14,714 nucleotides of DNA from positions 1-14,714 of the forward strand of contig QNYL01000070.1 in NCBI GenBank assembly GCA_003973375.1, given 5' to 3'. The stretch is from Flavobacteriia bacterium (GTDB lineage Bacteria; Bacteroidota; Bacteroidia; Flavobacteriales; Flavobacteriaceae). The notes beneath the pieces were generated by a model. That model did not search any database. It saw only the letters and a list, made by a program, of their open reading frames with translations, and was not told where the DNA came from. Positions 1 to 7,184 of this stretch are shown piece by piece. A program made the translations under genes and the position numbers. Position 1 is the first letter of the stretch. Every line of letters begins with the position of its first letter.

Positions 1-728
1 AAAGACTTTCTGCCGATATCATCAATTTTTCTGCAGCCCAGTCCTCTGTAAAAAAAGGAGAAACCCTGATCGATACCGCCAACAATATCCTTTCGATGAA
101 AGTTGACATCATCGTGATGCGGCATCCCAATGAAGGAGCCGCTTATTTTTTATCAAAACATGTTGATGCCAAGATTATCAATGCAGGAGACGGAGCTCAT
201 GAACATCCTACACAAGCACTATTAGATTCCTTTTCTATTCGTGAGAAACTCGGTACTGTTAAAGGAAAAAAGATTGTGATCATAGGTGATATTCTACATT
301 CAAGAGTAGCTTTATCCAATATCTACGCCTTAAAACTTCAGGGAGCAGAAGTTAAACTTTGCGGCCCTACAACCCTGATTCCTAAATATATTACTCAGCT
401 TGGGGTAGGTTATGAAAAAAATTTACGTAAAGCCTTGGAATGGTGCGATGTAGCCAATGTTTTACGTGTACAACATGAACGTATGGATATCAAATATTTC
501 CCATCTGTAAGAGAGTACACTCAGATGTATGGGATTAACAAAGAACTGCTCGATTCGATCGATAAAGAAATCGTGATCATGCACCCGGGCCCTATCAACC
601 GGGGCGTGGAACTGACCAGTGATGTAGCCGACTCAAAACAATCCATTATTCTGAATCAGGTAGAAAACGGAGTGGCCATCAGAATGGCTGTAATCTATTT
701 ACTGGCACAACAGATCAACAGAAACTAA
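1..728 (+). CDS. pyrB: Aspartate carbamoyltransferase catalytic chain, 5' truncated by the window edge
   Basis: Second step of de novo pyrimidine synthesis: carbamoyl phosphate plus L-aspartate gives N-carbamoyl-L-aspartate in the cytosol. The reading frame is open from the first full codon at position 3, so 241 residues are visible and roughly the first 65 of a ~305-residue protein lie upstream. The internal ATG at 96 is not the start, because in-frame homologous sequence (FSAAQSSVKKGETLIDTA) precedes it. Diagnostic motifs seen are MRHPNEGA, the substrate-binding HPTQALLD, IIGDILHSRVA at the start of the aspartate domain, and HPGPINRGVE, which matches the HPGP/HPAPxNRGxE form of non-enteric enzymes. 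The STRT carbamoyl-phosphate loop is in the missing part. The next gene starts 6 nt after the stop, so it probably heads or continues the operon running to rnz. Confidence 0.96.
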   Translation, partial: RLSADIINFSAAQSSVKKGETLIDTANNILSMKVDIIVMRHPNEGAAYFLSKHVDAKIINAGDGAHEHPTQALLDSFSIREKLGTVKGKKIVIIGDILHSRVALSNIYALKLQGAEVKLCGPTTLIPKYITQLGVGYEKNLRKALEWCDVANVLRVQHERMDIKYFPSVREYTQMYGINKELLDSIDKEIVIMHPGPINRGVELTSDVADSKQSIILNQVENGVAIRMAVIYLLAQQINRN

Positions 729-734
729 ATAATT

Positions 735-1064
735 ATGATTACAGAAAAGAAAGGAAATTATACATTGATAAAACCTGATAAAAAAAATTCAGATTTTTTT
801 AATTATTTTAAAAAATTTTATCATAAATTTAAAGATGAAAATATAATTATAGATTTTTCTGATGCAGATGCTATTAAAAATGAAGAAATCTTTTTATTTT
901 CGCCAATAATTGAAGATCATAACAATAACGGAAAATCGTTTATTATTGTCCTTGACCGCAGTAATTTTAACGATTTAGCCGAAGATATTTTTGCAGTACC
1001 CACATTAAAAGAAGCTGAAGATGTGGTAAATTTTGAAGATATTGAACGCGATTTAGGAATTTAA
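735..1064 (+). CDS. Small acidic STAS-like protein of unknown function
   Basis: A 109-residue cytosolic protein with no signal peptide or membrane segment. The order of elements resembles a STAS (anti-sigma-factor antagonist-like) fold: a beta strand ENIIIDFSDADAI at about residues 34-46, a helix, a second strand KSFIIVLD at about 67-74, and an acidic C-terminal helix (VPTLKEAEDVVNFEDIERDL). The phosphorylatable serine usual in SpoIIAA-type proteins is not evident: the matching stretch reads AIKNEE. It may therefore be a structural STAS relative and not a phospho-switch. It starts 6 nt after pyrB and ends 9 nt before the next gene, so it is almost certainly co-transcribed. Codons are markedly A/T-rich compared with pyrB. 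From memory, similar small proteins sit beside rnz in flavobacteria and are sometimes mislabelled ribonuclease Z, but no RNase Z motif is present here. The STAS assignment is inference; the gene itself is secure. Confidence 0.72.
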   Translation: MITEKKGNYTLIKPDKKNSDFFNYFKKFYHKFKDENIIIDFSDADAIKNEEIFLFSPIIEDHNNNGKSFIIVLDRSNFNDLAEDIFAVPTLKEAEDVVNFEDIERDLGI

Positions 1065-1073
1065 ATACAATAT

Positions 1074-1439
1074 ATGGTAAAAAAACTACTCTTATTTTTA
1101 TTTTTTTTATTAACCTTTTCAACCGTAACTTTTGCGCAGGATGATGACGTAAGGGACAAGCAGATTCTTGAAGCTGCTGATGTACGCATTCATGACATTG
1201 TAGCATCTCCCAATCCCTTTACTGTTACAACGCGTATCAAGTTTTTGGCTGATGATGAGTTTGATATAGAATTCTTTGTCAAAGATCTGCTGGGTAACCG
1301 GATCTTTCACAAAAAGATAAAAACCAAAAAGGGGATCAACACAATCACTTTTTACCGTGACGACCTTGTTTCTGGCATATACATCTACTCTATTAAAACC
1401 AAATCAAAAGTTATCTCAAAAAGAATGGTGATCAAATGA
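1074..1439 (+). CDS. Secreted stand-alone T9SS type A sorting-domain protein
   Basis: A 121-residue protein with a clear signal peptide: MVKK, a hydrophobic leucine/phenylalanine core, and a likely cleavage after TFA at residue 21, before QDDD. After a short acidic spacer (about 22-42), the remainder matches a Por/T9SS type A C-terminal sorting domain. The hallmarks are SPNPF near residue 45, a middle DLLGNRIFHKKI strand with the conserved D-x-x-G, and the terminal GIYIYSIKTKSKVISKRMVIK-type ending (shown here in pieces: GIYIYSI, then KRMVIK). There is therefore almost no cargo between export signal and sorting signal. The T9SS would normally carry such proteins across the outer membrane and remove the domain. 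The stop codon overlaps the rnz start as ATGA (1436-1439), which suggests translational coupling. It might alternatively be a small periplasmic or surface beta-sandwich protein that is not processed by T9SS. Confidence 0.8.
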   Translation: MVKKLLLFLFFLLTFSTVTFAQDDDVRDKQILEAADVRIHDIVASPNPFTVTTRIKFLADDEFDIEFFVKDLLGNRIFHKKIKTKKGINTITFYRDDLVSGIYIYSIKTKSKVISKRMVIK

Positions 1440-2359
1440 GTTTAAAACTCAGTATTTTAGGATGTCATTCAGCTACTCCAAGGAGTTTTGCTTATCCAAC
1501 CTCACAATTCCTTGAGATCAATGGCGATTACTTTTTGATAGACTGTGGAGAGGGTACACAACTGCAACTAAGAAAGAACAAAATTAAATTTTCAAAGATA
1601 AAGCACATCTTTATCTCACATCTGCACGGCGATCATTTCTTTGGCCTGATCGGACTGATTTCTACTTTCAGTTTGTTAAGCAGAGATAAGGAATTACACA
1701 TTTATGCTCCAAAAGGAATCAAAAAGATCATTGAAATACAGCTTCAACTTACCTATTCATGGCTCAGTTATCCTTTAAAATTCCATGAACTCGAAAACAA
1801 AGAAAGTGAACTGATTTTTGAAAATGAAAGAGTTACCGTTCATACGATACCCTTAAAACACCGGATCTATACCAACGGATTTCTTTTCAGAGAAAAGCCA
1901 AAAGAACGAAGGATCAATATTGAAGAGGTGAGAAAACATCCTGAGATCGAAACCTGCGATTATCACAATCTGAAAAAAGGGAAAGACTATACTTTCTCAA
2001 ACGGGGATATTCTGAGCAACAAAGAGGTTACTTTTGATCCGCCCAAACCACTTTCTTATGCTTTCTGTAGTGACACGGCTTATTATCCTGATATAGTTAC
2101 TCAGATCAAAAATATTGACCTGCTCTATCACGAATCAACATTTCTGGAAGACCGGGCCGAACTGGCAAAGACCACCAAACACTCTACAGCACTTCAGGCT
2201 GCAAAAATAGCTGAAATGGCTCAGGTAAAAAAACTACTGTTAGGGCATTTCTCAAGCCGGTATAAAGATGAAGATCTATTTTTAAAAGAAGCCCGGACCA
2301 TTTTTAAGGAGGTTAAATTAAGCCATGAAGGAGATGTGATTAGTATTGAGAACTCTTAA
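1436..2359 (+). CDS. rnz: Ribonuclease Z (tRNA 3'-trailer endonuclease)
   Basis: A zinc-dependent metallo-beta-lactamase-fold endonuclease that cuts precursor tRNAs just 3' of the discriminator base, leaving an end for CCA addition. The protein has 307 residues, the usual length of the short (RNase ZS) form. Motif II ISHLHGDH is complete, with H62, H64, D66 and H67 as metal ligands. Further metal-site elements follow: H near 142 in IPLKHRIYTNG, D in FCSDTAYY near 214, LYHESTF near 231, HSTALQAA, and the last histidine in LLLGHFSSRY near 272. The stretch around FRFREKP-like GFLFREKPKERRINIEE corresponds to the flexible arm (exosite) that grips tRNA. The ATG overlaps the preceding stop (ATGA). 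The 3' end overlaps the convergent CoA-binding gene by 4 bp. The CCA-adding gene that uses its product lies about 6 kb away. Confidence 0.95.
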   Translation: MSLKLSILGCHSATPRSFAYPTSQFLEINGDYFLIDCGEGTQLQLRKNKIKFSKIKHIFISHLHGDHFFGLIGLISTFSLLSRDKELHIYAPKGIKKIIEIQLQLTYSWLSYPLKFHELENKESELIFENERVTVHTIPLKHRIYTNGFLFREKPKERRINIEEVRKHPEIETCDYHNLKKGKDYTFSNGDILSNKEVTFDPPKPLSYAFCSDTAYYPDIVTQIKNIDLLYHESTFLEDRAELAKTTKHSTALQAAKIAEMAQVKKLLLGHFSSRYKDEDLFLKEARTIFKEVKLSHEGDVISIENS

Positions 2360-2715
2360 AACTGATCAGTAGATAACATTACAAGGGTACAGGCATTTTC
2401 AAAAGCAATATTATTTTCTTTAAGAATCCTGACAAATTCATGGTTCTCAGCTCCGGGATTAAAAATTACCCTTTTGGGTTCAAGCGAAATAATATAATCG
2501 TAATATTGCTCCTGCCGCAAAGCATTCAGGTAAAGTGTAACCGTATCTACTTCTTTAAATTCCGGGTAACCGGTCTCGATCTTAACTCCTGCTACAATAC
2601 CTTTTCTCAATCCGATGGCTACTACCTCCTCACCATGAGCAGTAAGATTATGAATGGCCATATTTGAATAACGGTATTCCTTTACCGAAGCTCCCAAAAC
2701 AAGTGTTTTACCCAT
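2356..2715 (-). CDS. CoA-binding domain protein (YccU-like Rossmann fold)
   Basis: A 119-residue cytosolic protein with a single CoA_binding_2-type Rossmann domain. It opens with MGKTLVLGASVKEYRYSNMA, where GAS and RYSN form the nucleotide-binding loop typical of the family. The second half has VDTVTLYLNA, the conserved PKRVIFNPGAEN and a C-terminal CTLVML strand. The family binds coenzyme A, but its physiological role is unsettled, so no symbol is given. I chose the ATG at 2715 and not the in-frame TTG at 2739, because that TTG overlaps a perfect -7 promoter box and the homologous part begins at MGKT. The gene converges on rnz with a 4-bp shared stop region, so neither has space for a separate intergenic terminator. 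Confidence 0.88.
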   Translation of the reverse strand: MGKTLVLGASVKEYRYSNMAIHNLTAHGEEVVAIGLRKGIVAGVKIETGYPEFKEVDTVTLYLNALRQEQYYDYIISLEPKRVIFNPGAENHEFVRILKENNIAFENACTLVMLSTDQF

Positions 2716-2736
2716 GAAATTTTTTTTAATACCGGT

Positions 2737-2744
2737 CAAAGGTA
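2737..2744 (-). promoter_or_regulatory. Bacteroidota -7 promoter element for the CoA-binding gene
   Basis: On the minus strand the octamer reads TACCTTTG, a perfect match to the TAnnTTTG consensus of the Bacteroidota primary sigma factor. It ends 22 nt upstream of the ATG at 2715, giving a short leader. No clear TTG -33 element is seen at the usual 17-23 nt spacing. It also argues against translation starting at the TTG at 2739. Confidence 0.5.
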
Positions 2745-2784
2745 TAAAACATTATAATTACTCATAGAAAGACTTGCGTTTTTC

Positions 2785-2815
2785 TTTGTAAAATTATTTT
2801 AACGTATTAATCTTG
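2785..2815 (+). promoter_or_regulatory. Candidate promoter of the alanine/glycine symporter gene
   Basis: TTTG at 2785-2788 (-33) and TAATCTTG at 2808-2815 (-7, one mismatch to TAnnTTTG) are separated by 19 nt, the spacing typical for Bacteroidota. The predicted transcription start near 2821 would leave a ~50-nt leader before the ATG at 2872. It excludes the in-frame GTG at 2815, which lies inside the -7 box. Confidence 0.45.
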
Positions 2816-2871
2816 TGATACGCTGTTTTTTTTATGATATTAGCACCCTTCTAACACATAATTTAAAAATA

Positions 2872-4464
2872 ATGTATAAAAAAATACTATCGCTTATCTT
2901 TTTTGCAACTCCAATATTAACTTTTGCACAGGAACAAAGTGTATCTGATATCATAGATGAAAAATTCAAAGCCTATACAGGTTGGTTTGTAGACATCATT
3001 TTTTACGCCATTCCATTTACTGATACCGTACAGATTCCCTGGGTATTGATTGTTTTGTTAGGCGGTGCCATTTATTTCACCCTTACTTTCAGATTTGCAC
3101 AGTTCACATTGTTTGGCACATCACTAAAGGTAGTTGCCGGAAAATACGATGAGTTGGATGAAACAGGTGCTCCCGATGTTCATCCCCCTGCGGATAATCT
3201 CACTGTTGTGGATGGTGACCTGCCGGAAACTATAAAAGTAGAAGGACATCACGGAGAAGTTTCTCATTTTCAGGCATTGACCGCAGCTTTATCTGCAACA
3301 GTTGGTTTAGGAAATATTGCCGGTGTCGCCGTTGCACTTTCTATTGGAGGTCCGGGAGCAACTTTCTGGATGATCCTCGCCGGATTACTGGGAATGGCCT
3401 CAAAATTTGCCGAATGTACCTTGGGAGTTAAATACCGGGATGTTGACAAAAATGGAACGGTTTACGGTGGCCCAATGTACTATCTTACCAAAGGTTTAAA
3501 AGAAAAAGGTATGGGAGGCTTTGGAAAAGTGCTAGCGGTATTTTTTGCCATTATGGTTATTGGAGGATCCTTTGGAGGAGGAAATATGTTTCAGGCCAAT
3601 CAGGCTTCCGCCCAGTTTATTAAGCTCTTCGGACTAACAAACGACAATGCAGGACTTTTCTTCGGAATTGCTATGGCAGTAATCGTGGCAGTGGTAATTA
3701 TAGGAGGAATTAAACGAATTGCTTCTGTTACAGAAAAGATCGTTCCTTTTATGGCTGTGATCTATGTAGGAGCTGCTCTGGTTATCATTGTTCTTGATTA
3801 TAAACTGGTTCCTCAGGCTTTTAAACTGATCTTTGACGGAGCATTTACAGGAGCAGGAATTGCAGGTGGTTTTATAGGTGTGATCATTCAGGGATTCAGA
3901 AGGGGAACTTTCTCAAATGAAGCCGGAGTCGGTTCAGCAGCTATTGCTCACTCTGCCGTTAGAACAAAATTTCCGGCCAGTGAGGGGATTGTAGCCTTGC
4001 TTGAACCTTTTGTTGATACCGTTCTTATTTGTACCATGACTGCTTTAGTTCTGGTAATTACCAACATCAAAGGAGGTTTCTTTGAATATGGAGTTGAAGT
4101 AAAACAGGGAGTTGAGATCACAGCAAATGCTTTTGATTCGGTTATTCCGCACTTCTCAATCGTACTGACCATTGCCGTTATATTATTTGCTTTTTCCACC
4201 ATGATCTCATGGTCTTATTACGGAATGCAGGGATGGAAATTCTTATTTGGAAAAGGAAAAGTTACCGATTTAGTTTATAAATTATTATTTTTATCCTTTG
4301 TTATTATTGGTGCAAGTATCAGTCTGGGTGCTGTAATTAATTTCTCAGATGCCATGATCTTTGCAATGGTTGTTCCAAATATGATTGGTGTGGTTATCTT
4401 ATCTCCAAAGATCAAAGAAGAACTGGCCAGATATCTCAGTGCTATCAAACAGGATAAAAAGTAG
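2872..4464 (+). CDS. Alanine/glycine:cation symporter family (AGCS) transporter
   Basis: Inner-membrane secondary transporter predicted to take up alanine or glycine with Na+ or H+. With the ATG at 2872 the protein is 530 residues. It has many hydrophobic segments and the family core GLGNIAGVAVALSIGGPGA at about residues 146-164, plus FRRGTFSNEAGVGSAA near 341. The N-terminus (MYKKILSLIFFATPILTFAQ) looks like a signal peptide or an extra first helix, as in other Bacteroidota members. It is followed by an amphipathic stretch and the first core helix WVLIVLLGGAIYFTLTF. An unusually acidic, proline-containing loop at about 91-127 precedes the substrate domain and makes the protein longer than the ~450-residue bacterial norm. 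The helix-hairpin-helix gene starts 8 nt after the stop. Exact substrate and coupling ion cannot be read from sequence. Confidence 0.92.
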   Translation: MYKKILSLIFFATPILTFAQEQSVSDIIDEKFKAYTGWFVDIIFYAIPFTDTVQIPWVLIVLLGGAIYFTLTFRFAQFTLFGTSLKVVAGKYDELDETGAPDVHPPADNLTVVDGDLPETIKVEGHHGEVSHFQALTAALSATVGLGNIAGVAVALSIGGPGATFWMILAGLLGMASKFAECTLGVKYRDVDKNGTVYGGPMYYLTKGLKEKGMGGFGKVLAVFFAIMVIGGSFGGGNMFQANQASAQFIKLFGLTNDNAGLFFGIAMAVIVAVVIIGGIKRIASVTEKIVPFMAVIYVGAALVIIVLDYKLVPQAFKLIFDGAFTGAGIAGGFIGVIIQGFRRGTFSNEAGVGSAAIAHSAVRTKFPASEGIVALLEPFVDTVLICTMTALVLVITNIKGGFFEYGVEVKQGVEITANAFDSVIPHFSIVLTIAVILFAFSTMISWSYYGMQGWKFLFGKGKVTDLVYKLLFLSFVIIGASISLGAVINFSDAMIFAMVVPNMIGVVILSPKIKEELARYLSAIKQDKK

Positions 4465-4472
4465 CGATTCAA

Positions 4473-5327
4473 ATGAATGAAAAAAGATCCCCTTTCCGGT
4501 TGAACAAACAACAGCGAAACGGGATCTTTTTTTTGATCCTGATCATCATTGGATTACAGCTGATCTATTTCTTTTATGATTTCTCTTCAAAGGAAACTTT
4601 TGATGCAAATAACGCTTCGATCAAAAGATTTCAAAAAGAACTGGATTCTTTAAAAGCTGTTCAAAAAGAAGATTCTCATAAAATATATCCTTTTAACCCA
4701 AATTATCTTTCTGATTACAGAGCTTATCAACTTGGAATGAGCGTAGAGGAGATCGACAGGTTATTTGCTTACCGCGATCAGGGAAAATTTATAAATACTG
4801 CTCAAGAATTTCAAGAGATAACTCATATCAGTGATAGCCTGCTGAAGCATATCGAACCCTATTTTAAATTCCCCGAATGGGTAAATAAAAAGAAAAAAAA
4901 AGCTGTTAGAAAGAAAATAAATTTAGAGAAAAACGATCTCAATCTGGCTACCGAACAACAACTCAGGCAAATAAACGGCGTAGAAGAAAAACTCGCCAAA
5001 AGGATCATCAGTTACAGAGATCTGCTTAAAGGCTTTGCTTTTAATGATCAGATATATGAAGTGTACTACATAGATAAAGAAACCGCCAACAGAATTCTGG
5101 AACAATTCGAGGTCAAGTCAAAACCGGAGATCACAAGGCTTAATATTAATGAGGCCACTTTTAAAGAGATCCTTCATTTACCTTATATCGATTACAATTT
5201 AACCAAAAAAATTGTCCAGTATCGCAACCGGAACGGCAGTATAGAATCAATTGAAGATTTAAAAAAAATTGACTCGTTTCCAATAGAAAAATTTAATAGA
5301 ATAAACTTATATTTGACGGTCAAATAA
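4473..5327 (+). CDS. Membrane-anchored helix-hairpin-helix protein
   Basis: A 284-residue protein with a basic N-terminus (RLNKQQR), one transmembrane helix at about residues 18-35, a short helical linker, and then three successive helix-hairpin-helix units. These run at about 88-131 (MSVEEIDRLFAYRDQGKF), 155-214 (DLNLATEQQLRQINGVEEKL) and 221-282 (LNINEATFKEILHLPYID). The pattern N-x-A/T-x-x-L-x-x-I-x-G/Y-I is that of ComEA-like HhH domains, which bind DNA backbone non-specifically. By the positive-inside rule the HhH part is predicted to face the periplasm. A role in DNA binding or uptake is inference, as many Bacteroidota HhH proteins of this build are uncharacterised. It follows the symporter by 8 nt and probably shares its transcript. 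The promoter of the next gene overlaps its 3' end. Confidence 0.83.
   Translation: MNEKRSPFRLNKQQRNGIFFLILIIIGLQLIYFFYDFSSKETFDANNASIKRFQKELDSLKAVQKEDSHKIYPFNPNYLSDYRAYQLGMSVEEIDRLFAYRDQGKFINTAQEFQEITHISDSLLKHIEPYFKFPEWVNKKKKKAVRKKINLEKNDLNLATEQQLRQINGVEEKLAKRIISYRDLLKGFAFNDQIYEVYYIDKETANRILEQFEVKSKPEITRLNINEATFKEILHLPYIDYNLTKKIVQYRNRNGSIESIEDLKKIDSFPIEKFNRINLYLTVK
5308..5315 (+). promoter_or_regulatory. Bacteroidota -7 element for the acyl-CoA dehydrogenase gene
   Basis: TATATTTG is a perfect TAnnTTTG match located inside the last codons of the helix-hairpin-helix gene, 27 nt before the ATG at 5343. No TTG is found at the usual -33 spacing, so the call rests on one element. It would let the dehydrogenase be transcribed independently of the upstream pair. 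Confidence 0.4.
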
Positions 5328-5342
5328 AAACCAGTTTGTAAA

Positions 5343-6482
5343 ATGAATTTCGAGATCTCCGAAACCCAAAAAATGATCGCAGAGTCAATTCGCGACTTTG
5401 CAAAGCAACATATCAAACCCTTTATGATGGAATGGGATGAAAAGCAGATCTTTCCAACCGAACTTTTTCATAAACTTGGAGAAATGGGTTTTATGGGCGT
5501 AATGGTACCTGAAGAATACGGAGGCTCAGGTTTGAGCTATACAGAATACATCACTGTTATTGAAGAGATCTCAAAGGTAGATTCCTCTATCGGACTTTCC
5601 GTTGCGGCTCACAATTCACTTTGTACCAACCATATTCTTGAATTTGGTAACGAAGAGCAAAAGAAAAAATGGCTCCCTAAACTTGCCAGCGGAGAATGGA
5701 TTGGCGCCTGGGGACTTACAGAACACAATACAGGAAGTGATGCCGGAAATTTGAGCACCACAGCAGTAAAAGACGGGGATGATTACATTCTGAATGGTGC
5801 CAAAAATTTTATTACACATGGTAAAACAGGAAATATCGCTATTGTCATTGCACGTACAGGCGAAAAAGGAGATTCTCACGGAATGACTGCTTTTGCAGTG
5901 GAAAGAGGCACCAAGGGTTTTACAGCCGGAAAAAAAGAGAATAAACTGGGGATGAGAGCCTCAGAAACTGCCGAGATGGTTTTTGATAATTGCAGGGTAT
6001 CCAAAAACAATATTCTGGGAGAGATCGGTGATGGTTTTGTTCAGTCATTAAAAATCTTAGATGGAGGCCGGATCTCAATAGGAGCTCTTGCTCTGGGAAT
6101 TGCAAAAGGAGCCTATGAAGCTGCGTTGCAATATTCTAAAGAAAGAGAACAATTTGGAAAACCCATCAGTGCTTTTCAGGGAATTTCGTTTAAACTGGCC
6201 GATATGATAACGGAAATAGAAGCTTCTGAACTTCTTTTATACAAGGCTGCCTATTTAAAAAATACCGGACAAAAATTAGTAAAGCTTGGTGCTATGGCAA
6301 AAATGTATGCTTCTGAAGTAAGCGTTAAAGTTGCTACAGATGCAGTACAGATACTTGGCGGATACGGTTATACCAAAGATTATCCGGTTGAAAAATTCTA
6401 CCGTGATTCCAAATTATGTACCATCGGCGAAGGCACTACTGAGATTCAGAAACTGGTGATCTCTAGAAATATTCTAAAATAG
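5343..6482 (+). CDS. Acyl-CoA dehydrogenase (short-chain type)
   Basis: FAD-dependent enzyme that introduces the trans-2 double bond into acyl-CoA, the first step of fatty-acid or branched-chain acyl-CoA beta-oxidation. Electrons pass to electron-transfer flavoprotein. It has 379 residues, the normal length. The N-terminal helical domain is followed by the first family signature GLTEHNTGSDAGN (about 128-140). A beta domain and the C-terminal helical domain follow, with REQFGKPISAFQG, QILGGYGYTKDYPVEKFYRD and the catalytic-base region CTIGEGTTEIQK. Glu363 in the IGEGT motif sits where short- and medium-chain enzymes carry their catalytic glutamate, so it is not the isovaleryl/long-chain arrangement. 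Chain-length preference cannot be fixed further. The gene stands 15 nt after the HhH gene and 75 nt before fetA. No ETF genes are in view. Confidence 0.93.
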   Translation: MNFEISETQKMIAESIRDFAKQHIKPFMMEWDEKQIFPTELFHKLGEMGFMGVMVPEEYGGSGLSYTEYITVIEEISKVDSSIGLSVAAHNSLCTNHILEFGNEEQKKKWLPKLASGEWIGAWGLTEHNTGSDAGNLSTTAVKDGDDYILNGAKNFITHGKTGNIAIVIARTGEKGDSHGMTAFAVERGTKGFTAGKKENKLGMRASETAEMVFDNCRVSKNNILGEIGDGFVQSLKILDGGRISIGALALGIAKGAYEAALQYSKEREQFGKPISAFQGISFKLADMITEIEASELLLYKAAYLKNTGQKLVKLGAMAKMYASEVSVKVATDAVQILGGYGYTKDYPVEKFYRDSKLCTIGEGTTEIQKLVISRNILK

Positions 6483-6557
6483 AAATTTTTATTTATCCCT
6501 GCCATTAAATGTAGTGTTGCTGCAATGCGTTAATACTGCAAATATTTATTCTTTTTT

Positions 6558-7184
6558 ATGGTAAACGACATCCTAAATATTGAAAATATTAAAGTCGAAT
6601 ACGATAACGAACCTGTATTTCAGGATCTTTCCTTCACCATTAAAAAAGGGGATAAAATTGCAATCACAGGCGATTCCGGAAAGGGCAAGACCAGCCTGAT
6701 CAATGCTTTGCTGGGTTTTGTTCCTATCACACAGGGTAAAATTACATGGTTTGGTAAGAAACTGAACAAAGAAAACCTTATGGATATCAGAAAAGAGATC
6801 TCCTGGTTACCTCAGGAAACTGCCTTATATTTTGAATCGGTAAAAGAAATGATCTACACTCCTTTTTCTTTTAAGAACAACAAAGCTAATATTCCAACAG
6901 AAAAAGAGATCTTTAAAATATTTAAGATCTTCAATCTCCCCGAGGACATCTTAAACAGAAATATTGATGAGATCTCAGGCGGACAGAAACAAAGATTACT
7001 GCTTACCGGAATCTTTTTACTACACAAACCTGTGATGATTCTTGATGAGCCCACCTCATCGGTTGATGACAACAATAAAAAGATCATTACCGATTTTATC
7101 CTTTCAAAAAAAGAGCTTACGGTTATAGCCGTTTCACACGATCCTTACTGGACAGAACACTCTCAAAAAATCATTGCCCTATGA
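6558..7184 (+). CDS. fetA: ABC transporter ATP-binding protein, FetA/YbbL-like
   Basis: Cytosolic ATPase subunit of a two-gene ABC transporter. It has 208 residues and a complete set of nucleotide-binding motifs: Walker A GDSGKGKT at 38-45, Q-loop WLPQE near 79, signature ISGGQKQR near 139, Walker B VMILDEP near 157, and the switch histidine in AVSHD near 193. The FetA assignment rests on the partner gene, which begins within its stop codon (ATGA at 7181-7184) and belongs to the UPF0014/FetB family. In E. coli FetAB is linked to iron export and resistance to peroxide stress. Metal specificity here is inferred from family only. The 75-nt gap upstream contains no clear TAnnTTTG element, so the gene may be read from the dehydrogenase promoter. 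Confidence 0.83.
   Translation: MVNDILNIENIKVEYDNEPVFQDLSFTIKKGDKIAITGDSGKGKTSLINALLGFVPITQGKITWFGKKLNKENLMDIRKEISWLPQETALYFESVKEMIYTPFSFKNNKANIPTEKEIFKIFKIFNLPEDILNRNIDEISGGQKQRLLLTGIFLLHKPVMILDEPTSSVDDNNKKIITDFILSKKELTVIAVSHDPYWTEHSQKIIAL

Noticed and set aside
967..1206. Open minus-strand frame opposite the STAS-like and sorting-domain genes
   Set aside because: Its residues are low-complexity and it overlaps two well-supported plus-strand genes; no family features.
2716..2739. TTG start extending the CoA-binding protein by eight residues
   Set aside because: The TTG lies inside the perfect -7 box and the added residues are not part of the conserved fold; the ATG at 2715 fits better.
2815..2871. 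GTG start extending the symporter by 19 residues
   Set aside because: It overlaps the predicted -7 element, and the ATG at 2872 begins a typical export-type N-terminus.
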